Positions 55,164-64,000 of a stretch of DNA of 64,000 nt are shown one piece after another. The stretch covers positions 1-64,000 of the forward strand of contig JAANYP010003745.1 of the NCBI GenBank assembly GCA_020465985.1, given 5' to 3'. A program made the position numbers and the translations under genes. The stretch is from Centrapalus pauciflorus (lineage: Eukaryota > Streptophyta > Magnoliopsida > Asterales > Asteraceae). The notes beneath the pieces were generated by a model that was not told where the DNA came from, searched no databases, and saw only the letters and a list, made by a program, of their open reading frames with translations. How positions within the stretch are numbered: the stretch's first letter is position 1; each line of letters begins with the position of its first letter.

Positions 55164-58100
55164 ATGTCTAAAGACGCACTGGCTATGGGATCAGAAACCA
55201 AACCCTCAATTTTATACAGGGGTGAACATGTTCAATGGCGGGAGCGGTTTCTTGAATTTATCAGTTTTCATGATCTGTCTGAAGAAATGCTGAAATCATT
55301 AACTGAAGGACCAGCCATTTTCATGGAAACGATCCCAGGAGTACCGACTGGCAATCCCCCAATTCCACCGAGGACTGTTGAGGTCACCAACCTGACAGAA
55401 GCCCAAAAGAAGAGAAAATTAGGGGACAAGACTGCCAGAAAGCTATTGTTGATATCAATCCCCAATGAGATTTACACTTGCCTGACAAATACGAAGACTG
55501 CTAAGTCAATTTGGGATGAAGTATGCAAAATCATGAGGGGATCAGACAGAGCTGCTACAAATAGGGCTAGAAATAGCCTAATGACGTTTTAGAACTTCAG
55601 AGCTCGTGAAGGTGAACTTTTGGAAAACACTTACCTCAGGTTTGTAAATTTGGTAAGTGAAGTGAAAAGAAACGGAGTGACAAAGTCCAACCTGGACATC
55701 AATGTCAAATTTCTAAATGTCCTAAATCCAGAATGGGAAAAATATGCTATGATAATCCAACAAACAAAAGATATTGAGGAGATGGATTTTCATATGCTAT
55801 TTGAAAACCTCAACAACTATCAAGAAGTTGTATTGAGGAAAATATCTGGAAAGAAGAAAGCAGAAAAAGAAACTGCTGATCCACTAGCTCTACTGGCAGA
55901 GAAAAAGTATAAATACAAGTTGAAAAAGGAGAAAAGAGCTGTAATCAGCAGTACATCTTCTGAATCAGAATCCTCAGATTCATCTGCTGATTCAAAAATA
56001 GAAGAGATGAAAAAGCAGATGGCATTGCTTACGAAGGCATTTCAAAAGAAATTTTACAGAAAGCCAACCAACAACAAGATGCGCTACAAAACAGGCTCAA
56101 GGAAAGTTGAGAAAAAGGATAAATATGAGAAATCTGGAGAAAGTAGTGCACGAAAGACTGACAAATATGAGAAGTCAGACAAATCAGCCAAGAAAGAGTC
56201 GGAACAGAAATGCTATAACTGTGGAAAACCAGGTCACTATGCCCGGGAATGCAGATCTCCAGTAGTCAAAAACTCAGACTACTATACAAGAAACGCTCTC
56301 TTAGCCAAAGAGAAAGAGTCAGGCAAAGCTCTTATGGCGGAGGATGATCATTGGCTACAGTTATCAGAAGACGATGACATCTTGGATGAAGATGCTCATA
56401 TTTGTCTAAAGTCAGAAATTTTCAATGAATCTGAACTGAGTGAATCAGCTATGATAGCTGAAGATGAGGTGTGGGTTGGACTGACTGATGAAGAGGATGC
56501 AGAAAGAAAAGAATCTGAGTCTGATGAAGAGGAAGCAACAGAAGAAGTTGCATTAATGGCAACTGGCCAAAATGAAGCTGAAAATGAGGAAGATTCAGAG
56601 TCTGAAAGCTCAGATGGTTCAGACAAACCGGAGGTAAATTCTAATTCAGACTCTGATATTGATGAATAATGCTTATTAGAAGAAAGACTAACTAATATGG
56701 CTTTTATGCTTAAGAAGTTTGAAAAATCTTTAAAGGCAGAAAAGAAAAATGTTCATTCTTTGGAAAACAAACTTCGAAATGAACACAACTTAGTTCTAGA
56801 TTTTTCCAAAGATAAAGCATTAGCTTTACGAGCAGTCTCAGACTTGCAAGATAAGGAAAAAGAACTTCAAAGCAATATACTCAATCTGAATCACGAAATA
56901 TCTGATTTACAAGAAAGACTGCGAATAGCTGAATTAGAAGCCTCAAATTTTTCTGTAAAATATCATGCCATGTTTGAAGAAAGAACTAAACTTTATGAGA
57001 AAATAAAAAAGATGGAGGATGAATTTATTAAAAGAGGGCAAACAGATCAAACAATTTATTTAAATCAACCAAAAGACACAAAATTTTATAATTCTAAATC
57101 TGGAATTGGTTGGGAAAATCCTAAGTATCTGACAAAAGCTATATCAAGTTCACCAACACTATATGATGTCAGATACATGAATTTAGGATTAAAAATGACA
57201 TTTATGAAAGCATCTGAAGACGTAGAATCTAGCGAAGAAATAAAAAGATTACGATCAGACAAAATGCAAAATTCTGCTGATTACACCAGAATAAATGAAA
57301 CCAACAACATTCTTGATACTAAAGAAGAGTACATTCAAACTTATTCTGAAAAGGATTTGTCTGAATTACCTACTCGGTCTCAAAAATTATATTTGCCAAA
57401 TTCAATTTTAGAACAGATAAATTCTGATTTAGAATTGAAAATTAAAAATTTTGAGACAGAGAATGGAACTCTCAAGGCTGAATTAAGAAAAATGGAACAT
57501 ATGTTGAAAGATCAGCCTAAAAACATAAATGTGTCTGATCCACAATCATCTACTTCTCTAGATTCTATAAATACAGAAAAAGAGTTTGATCTGTACATGC
57601 ACTCTGATGTTAATTCATCAGATCAAATGTTTGGTAAAATTGGTGAATTTATCAAACCTTTGACTAACAAACAATCAAATGGTAATAAAGAACCTGTTAA
57701 AATTCTGCAAAGAATGTCTACAGATTCTTTAAAACCATCTGAAAATTCACCATCATTACAACAAAAGAAGGAGAAAAAAAAAATTATTGTTCAGTCTCCT
57801 AGCTTTGAAAAGGGTGAATCATCTTCATCAAAGGACTCAATTGCACGTAAAGTCCAATCTTCAACAGGTATGAAAAACTTACAGAAAAAACGAGCATCTA
57901 AATCTACTAATTCTCATACTTCTTTTATGTCAGATATCGTTGTGAACGGGTCGAGAAAACAAGTTTGGCGAAAGAAGGAAAGAGAACAGAAAAACAAGAG
58001 TTTAAAACAAGAGTGGCGCGTGAAGGACAAAAATGTTACAAATAGAAATAGCAAAATTGAACAGTCTGTCTGTAATAATAATAATCTTGTTAAAAACTTT

Positions 58101-58444
58101 TGTATAAAGTTTTCTAGAAAAGACTTAATTGCTTTGAATTCATATGCTTGTAAAAGCCTGCAGTTGTTAAATCTAATAAGCTCGTATGGCAACCGAAGAA
58201 GAAGGACCCATTTTATGAACAGAAAAAGGTTCCAAAGAAAATTATTTCAAAAGCAATTCCACCGCAAATTGTACAAAAATGGATACCTAAAAGAACAGTT
58301 CAAAAATGGGTACCTAAAATAACTTCAAATGATAAGCTAAAAGCCATATCTGTTAGAAAAACAAATAATACTGTGCATGATTTACCTAAAACTAAAGTAC
58401 CCAACTACAAGTGGGTACCTCATGTGCTACTTCGTCTTATAGGT
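55164..58444 (+). pseudogene. Gag of element C, with in-frame stops
   Basis: It starts MSKDALAMGSETKPSILYRG at 55164. Gag core with LLISIPNEIYTCLTNTKTAK, then FVNLVSEVKRNGV and LNPEWEKYAMII; zinc knuckle CYNCGKPGHYAREC near 56210; acidic Ser-rich stretch; coiled coil 56697-57100; Lys/Ser-rich tail; QKWIPK and YKWVPH repeats at the end (58270-58420). TAG at 55590-55592 and TAA at 56667-56669 interrupt one otherwise continuous frame to about 58190, where a frameshift lies. More than 1,000 codons, typical of the long SIRE gag. Confidence 0.85.
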
Positions 58445-61400
58445 AAACCATGTCTGGTACCTTGACTCCGGCTGCTCCAAACATATGACCGGACAACGAG
58501 ACACACTCACGGACTTTGTAGAAAAGTTCTGTGGGACGGTCAGATTTGGAAATGATCAGTTTTGTCCGATCAAAGGCTACGGAAGTCTCAAATACGACAA
58601 AATCACCATCCAAAAGGTCTTCTATGTTGATGGTCTTGGACACAATCTATTTAGCATTGGACAATTGTGTGACAAAGGATTAGAATTCAATTTCAAAGCC
58701 AATCGGTGCAGCATCAGATCCGGAGAAGGAAAAGAAATTTTGGCAGGAAACAGGAAAACAAATTTGTACTCCATTGATTTAGCCTCGATTAATCTGAAGA
58801 AAGATGTCTGCTTATTGTCAAAAGCTACATCTAAAACAGCATGGTTGTGGCATCGTCGCCTTTCACATCTGAACTTCAATGAGCTGACCAACCTAGCTAA
58901 AGGAGGGTTAGTTAAAGGGCTGCCGACGCTCAAATTCCAAAAAGAGCAATTATGTGCGGCATGTGAAAAAGGAAAGATGACAAGAGCCACACACAAATCC
59001 AAAACAGAACACTCATCCACGAGAGCACTGGAATTATTGCATATGGATTTGTGTGGACCAATGAGAGTACAAAGCATAAATAAGAAACAATATGTATTGG
59101 TGATAGTTGATGACTATTCACGATACACGTGGGTTTTCTTCCTGAGATCCAAATCAGATGCAACCGAAACGATCATCGACTTCATCCGAAAAATACAAGT
59201 AAAGTTGCAACTCACAATTCAAACAATCCGCTCAGACAACGGAACAGAGTTCAAGAACAAATCACTTGACTCATTCTTGAATTCATTAGGAATTACACAT
59301 CAGTTTCAGCTGCTCGAACTCCACAACAGAATGGTGTCGTTGAAAGAAGAAATCGGACACTAGTGGAATCAGCTAGGACGATGATGGCATATTCCAATTT
59401 ACCGTTATTTTTGTGGGCAGAAGCAGTTGCAACAGCTTGTTTCACACAAAATCGTTCAATAATAAATAAGAGATTCGGAAAGACTCCTTATGAACTGATT
59501 AATAAACGAATACCTAATATTAAATTTTTCCATGTCTTTGGATGCAGATGCTTTATTTTGAACGATAAAGACAATCTTGGAAAGTTTAATCAAAAGGCAG
59601 ATGAAGGAATTTTCATCGGGTATTCAAAGGAGTCGGTTGCCTTCCGAGTGTACAACAAGAGAACCAAGACAGTCAACGAGAGCGTAAATGTCAAATTCGA
59701 CGAAGGAGTGGTGATGGCTTCTGAACACACCAGTTCAGGACCCGAACCTAATTTGCAGACTTCATTGGAGTCAACTGAACAAAATGCTGAACATTCAGAA
59801 TTACATAAGTTGTTTGAGAATTTTTATGAAGACTATTTTGAAAAGCCCAAAACTAATGTTCAAAATTTGGTGCCTGACAGGATTACTGAAGATCCAGTCA
59901 TAGTCTGTGATCTTTCTCAACAACAAGGTTCAGAAGAAACTGGAGAAGCTTCAACAGCAAATGTGCAGTCAACTACTGAGATTGTACAACCAAATGAACC
60001 TCCACATTCTTCTGAAATCCCCATTACTTCTGAACATTCAGAAGCTCCTACCTCAGATGTCCCACCTACAACATCTGCAGTAACTCCCGAACCATATCTA
60101 GATCTCAACCCAACCAAGACCGTTTCCACATACAGTTAAGTGGACAAGAAATCACCCAATAGAGAACATCATTGGTGATCCATCTGCGTCAGTCCAAACC
60201 AGAAGGGCTACTATAAATGAATGCTTATTTTCAAATTTTTTAAGTAAAATAGAGCCAAAGAATGTAAAAGAGCCATTCTGGATGCTGATTGGATTGTGGC
60301 GATGCAAGAAGAACTCAACCAGTTCGAACGGTTAAAGGTCTGGAGACTTGTTGAGTGCCCAAAAGACAAATCCATTATAGGCACGAAATGCATCTTTAAG
60401 AACAAGAAAGATGAACATGGTGTCATTATTCGGAATAAAGCTCGTCTCGTGGCCAAAGGATACAGCCAACAAGAAGGGATTGATTATGATGAAACATTCG
60501 CACCAGTTGCACGAATTGAAGCTATAAGGATGTTTTTAGCTTTTGCCGCTCATAAAAATTTTACAGTATATCAAATGGATGTTAAAACTGCATTTTTAAA
60601 CGGGGAGCTAACAGATGAAGTATATACATATCAGCCGGAAGGGTTTACTGATCCTTCGAAACCTGATCATGTATATATTTTAGATAAGTCACTGTATGGC
60701 CTTAAACAAGCACCTCGTGCTTGGTATGATGCACTCTCAACAAATCTGTTGAGATGTGGATTTACAAAAGGTGCAGTTGACACAACCCTGTTTATAAAAC
60801 GTCAGGGGTCAGATATCATAGTTATACATATATATGTAGATGATATAATATTTGGGTCTACAAATCCAGAATTTTGTAAGAAATTCGCATTTTTAATGTC
60901 CCAAAAATTCGAAATGAGCATGATGGGGGAAATAAATTTTTTCTTAGGATTACAAGTAAAACAATTAACTGATGGTATTTTTATCAATCAGTCAAAATAT
61001 ATACAAGACATGTTAAAGAAATTTAACATGGTCAATAGTACTCTTATGAAAACCCCCATGGCTCCGGATTCAAAGTCAAAACTCGATGAGGACATCTCAG
61101 GGAAACCTGTAGATGTGACTCATTATCGAGGTATAATTGGGTCATTAATGTACTTAACAGCTAGTAGACCAGATATTATGTTTGCTACATGTGTCTGTGC
61201 TAGATATCAGGCAAATCCTAAAGAATCACACTTAACAGCTGCAAAACGAATTTTAAGATATCTCAAAGGAACTCCAAATCTTGGTTTGTGGTATCCTAGA
61301 GAATCTTCATTTAATCTGACTGCTTTTTTTGATGCTGATCACGCAGGTGATAAGATGGACAGAAAGAGTACGTCAGGAGCAGTACAGTTCTTAGGTGACA

Positions 61401-61780
61401 AACCCGTATGTTGGTCATCCAAGAAACAACATTGTGTTTTATTGTCTACAGCTGAAGCAGAGTACGTTGCTGTATCTTCCTGCTGTTCTCAGGTGTTGTG
61501 GATGAAGAGCCAACTGCGTGATTACGGGTTTACACCAAAGAAAATTCCAATATATTGTGATTCTCAGAGCGCAATAGCTATTGCATCAAATCCGGTGCAA
61601 CATTCAAAAACGAAACACATTGACATTCGGTATCATTTCATAAAAGATCATGTAGAAAATGGAAATATAGAATTATATTTTGTACCTACTGAATATCAAC
61701 TAGCTGATTTGTTTACCAAAGCGTTAGATGAAAAGCGATTTAATTTTTTGGTATACAAATTAGGTATGTTGAATCGTTAA
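58445..61780 (+). pseudogene. Pol of element C, three frameshifts
   Basis: Protease WYLDSGCSKHMTG near 58455; HHCC from about 58845; integrase core MDLCGP, RSDNGTEF and, after a frameshift near 59310, the E motif region at about 59325-59350; linker rich in Ser/Glu/Pro (59720-60120); frameshifts near 60115 and 60270; RT-RNase H open from 60296 to the stop at 61778-61780. YVDD lies near 60834 and the RNase H motifs DADHAG, AEAEYVA and KHIDIRYHF are present. The RT-RNase H part looks intact. Pol begins in a different frame from the gag end, right after TCTTATAG, an acceptor-like site. Confidence 0.92.
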
Positions 61781-62292
61781 GATTTAATAATTCAGTAGTT
61801 TCAAAATTATAATTTTAAAATTTTCAATTTTTTAAGTGATTTTTATCTGATGTTAAATTCATGAATCATAAAAAGTTTATATTCTTTAGAATTTAACAAG
61901 ATCTGGATTGTCATGTGCAGGGGGAGCAGAAAAGAAATTTATCTGAGTTTGAATAAATCTGATAAAAATTATCTGTTATTTTGTAGGGGGAGCAGAGCTG
62001 TGAAATTAAATATCCAGTTGAGGGGGAGCAACTTTCAGAAATTCAAGGGGGAGCAAATGCGTATTGTTAATATTTTTTAATATTTTTAATTTTTTTTATG
62101 TGGTTTCAATTTTTTTTTTGTTTTTGTTGTTTTATGTGCAAATTTTTTTTTTCAGTGTGAATTTTTTTAAGTACATTTTAAAATTTTTTTTTGTTTTGTT
62201 TTGTGTGCTGTTAATATTTTTTAAATTCAAATTTTTTTAGTCACAATTTTTGATTGAAATAATTAGTGTGTGGGCTAATTTGATGTAGATGA
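61781..62292 (+). other. 3' flank of pol in element C: polypurine-like cluster and T-rich tract
   Basis: Four AGGGGGAGCA sites lie at 61919, 61985, 62021 and 62045, far upstream of any LTR. A very T-rich stretch (62060-62250) follows with several TTTTCAG or TTTTTAG words. No coding region. Confidence 0.75.
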
Positions 62293-62389
62293 TGGGCCGG
62301 ATATTTCAAATTTGAAAACTTTAAAAATGGGCCGGATATTTCAAATTTGAAAACTTTAAAATTGGGCCGGGTAAACTTGACTATAAATT
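62293..62389 (+). promoter_or_regulatory. Candidate ORF3 promoter of element C (three TGGGCC sites and TATA box)
   Basis: A 35-bp unit is repeated, placing TGGGCCGG at 62293, 62328 and 62363. TATAAATT follows at 62382-62389. TGGGCC is the plant site II type motif, recognised by TCP factors in many plant promoters. A start near 62415 would give a CA/CT-rich first exon of about 95 nt. Confidence 0.6.
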
Positions 62390-62508
62390 TGAAATTTCAA
62401 ATTCAAATTCACTTTTTCCGGAAATTACATTTCATCGTCTTCTCTAACTAGATTACTTCATTTCAAAGAAAGCTCAAACCCACAACCGACAATTTTTTCA
62501 TCAATATT

Positions 62509-63841
62509 GTGAGTAAAATTTTTATTTCAGTTTGTTTCTTTATATGTTTAGAGTATATGCTTAGTATGTGAAGTTTGAATCTACCTGTTTGTCTATTTCG
62601 GTTATTTTTCTTTTTGTGTTCTTGACCGTTAATGGCAAATAATGTGATTTGTTCATGAGACTGAAATTAATTGTGTGATGTTGTTCGTATTGGTAGTATG
62701 ACTATGAATCTGAAGTTTCATAAGTCATTTTTACTTCACACAAACAGAATCACTGATTTTTCCAATAAAACAGTTTCGAGTTCATAAATAAACTGAAATT
62801 TGAAGTTTTAACAACTTTAAAGTTGTTTTTGTTCAAAGTTCAGTAAAACAAATGTGTTTAAAATCATTTTCGAAGGGGGTACATGTTTTAAAACACTGAA
62901 AATGATCCTTGAAATTAAATTCATCAAAATCAGTGAGTTTTAGACTTGTAGAAAAATAAAAAGAAGTTTCTCGAATAAAGCATCAGTGAGTCATTCGAGT
63001 TGTATGTTAAGAGTCATTAGAGTTGCATCTGTAAGTCATTCGAGTTGCACCAGTGAGTAATTAGAGATGCATCATGACTCATTCGAGTTGATTCATATAG
63101 AACTCAGAGTTAATCGAGTTTAGTACACATAACATTCGACAAACATTTGTGTTTCATGCGAGTTGACAAGTGTGGGTGTAACACTTAGAAAATTTTCAGA
63201 ACATAACTGTTTCAAGCTTATTCGAGTTGGGACAATGGTCTTATCGAGAAAATGACTTGGTCATTCGAGTTGAATGTTGGATCCCATGTTCCATTCGAGT
63301 TTAGTACATAGGTTTATTCGAGTTTCATAGATACATCATTCGAGTTGTATATGAGTTTATTCGAGTTTCATAGATACATCATTCGAGTTGTATATAGGCT
63401 TATTCGAGTTTCATGTATATGTCATTCGAGTTTTGTGGAGACTTATTCGAGTTTCATGTGTAAATCATTCGAGTTGTTTATAGTTTTATTCGAGTTGTTT
63501 CATATGTTACTCGACATTGATCAAGAGTCATTCGAGAAACTTATAGTTGAATTCGAGTTTCAACAGGAAATTTTTCTAAGTGTGGAATTTTTATGATTTA
63601 AGAAAAATGTCACATTTTTTAAGAAATTGTTATAAATTTGTGTTTTTCTAACATTGGTCTCTAAACGATTGACTCTGGAGTCCATTCAATAATTAACTAT
63701 TATTGTCTGGAAACCCGATGCTTTAAAAAGAAAATCACAAGTTTTGACAATTTCTGATAAAATGTTACAATTTTTCTACATTTTTGACAGCTGTCACTTG
63801 TGTACATGATATGACTAACATGATGTTCTTGGTTTTTACAG
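62509..63841 (+). other. Predicted 5'-UTR intron of ORF3 (element C), 1,333 bp
   Basis: The donor GTGAGTAA at 62509 matches the consensus from +1 to +6, though the exon ends in T rather than G. The branch-point match TGACTAAC ends at 63819, with its A 23 nt before the acceptor end. The acceptor TTTTTACAG ends at 63841. The ORF3 ATG follows after GTGTTCAA. The interior is AT-rich and carries the TTCGAGTT array. Confidence 0.6.
62970..63560 (+). repeat. TTCGAGTT repeat array in ORF3 leader of element C
   Basis: About twenty-five ATTCGAGTT(G/T) cores spaced 15-25 bp. A 44-bp segment is tandemly repeated near 63315-63405 (GTTTCATAGATACATCATTC twice). The motif is the same as in the gag leaders of C and E. 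Confidence 0.88.
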
Positions 63842-63849
63842 GTGTTCAA

Positions 63850-64000
63850 ATGGCATCCCCAGTACAATCTCAGAACTCAAATTCTTCTGATTCCCATTCA
63901 TCATCAAATCATACCCTTGTATCTACCCCAGTTAGATCTACCTCAGTTGCCCGTTCATCACAAACTAACATTATCCCAGATAACCAGCTAGTAAAACCAA
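63850..64000 (+). CDS. ORF3 of element C, 5' part (cut by window end)
   Basis: It starts MASPVQSQNSNSSDSHSSSN at 63850, eight bases after the predicted acceptor, and stays open to the window edge. The visible part is Ser/Asn/Thr-rich and low in complexity, with no signal peptide. By position it corresponds to ORF3 in A and D. The conserved domain, if present, lies outside the window. Confidence 0.7.
   Translation, partial: MASPVQSQNSNSSDSHSSSNHTLVSTPVRSTSVARSSQTNIIPDNQLVKP

Larger units (their letters stand above)
53887..64000 (+). mobile_element. Element C: SIRE-type Ty1/copia element, 3' end outside window
   Basis: 5' LTR, primer-binding site, repeat-rich leader, gag, pol, spacer with promoter-like region, and the first 50 codons of ORF3. 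Gag and pol have only a few lesions. The 3' LTR lies right of the window. Confidence 0.92.

Overview
This window looks like nuclear DNA of a flowering plant, probably a eudicot. The repeat types (SIRE/Maximus-like copia elements with a third ORF, and Tekay/Del-like chromovirus remnants) resemble those of Asteraceae, but that placement is an impression, not a search result. I see no host protein-coding gene, rRNA or tRNA gene. Almost every base belongs to LTR retrotransposons or small DNA elements inserted into one another.

Left third (1-18265). Element A (+, 1-9742) is a SIRE/Maximus-type Ty1/copia element cut by the window edge: gag end, pol, a 2.2-kb noncoding spacer, a third ORF (ORF3), polypurine tract and a 644-bp 3' LTR. 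It abuts a noncoding stretch (9743-11090) that leads into a primer-binding site and a 769-bp LTR on the minus strand (11107-11875). That LTR ends exactly where the pol gene of element B breaks off. Element B (-, 11876-18265) has coding regions very like those of A but clearly different LTRs. The simplest reading is A inside an LTR element inside B.

Middle (18266-25753). After a probable minus-strand gypsy LTR fragment comes a decayed plus-strand Ty3/gypsy element (G1). A second gypsy element (G2, minus) lies in its middle, and both are truncated at one junction.

Centre (25754-44452). The G1 3' LTR holds a hAT-type MITE with an 8-bp target duplication and a large minus-strand copia element D (28138-43549). 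D has both LTRs, gag, pol and a 4.2-kb ORF3, and its gag is split by a 2.67-kb solo LTR with a perfect 5-bp duplication. The LTR tail is duplicated and then runs straight into the primer-binding site and leader of another gypsy copy (G3).

Right third (44453-64000). The G3 leader is split by element E, a deletion derivative of a copia element with two LTRs and no pol. Then follow a minisatellite, another gypsy-type LTR with an internal repeat array, a foldback element, a TA microsatellite and a MITE end. Element C (+, from 53887) closes the window: LTR, gag, pol, spacer, and the start of its ORF3 at 63850.

The main result concerns ORF3. In A, C and D the pol-ORF3 spacer looks like a gene promoter. 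C has three TGGGCC sites, a TATA box, and a good splice donor/branch point/acceptor set ending 8 nt before the ORF3 ATG. A has TTCGAATC repeats, a TATA box and an acceptor ending 2 nt before the ATG. D has a TATA box about 100 bp before the ATG. Family-specific repeat motifs recur in both the LTR or leader and the ORF3 upstream region. Separately, A and E carry tandem hairpin arrays with compensatory base changes, which suggests selected RNA structures not explained by known parts of these elements.
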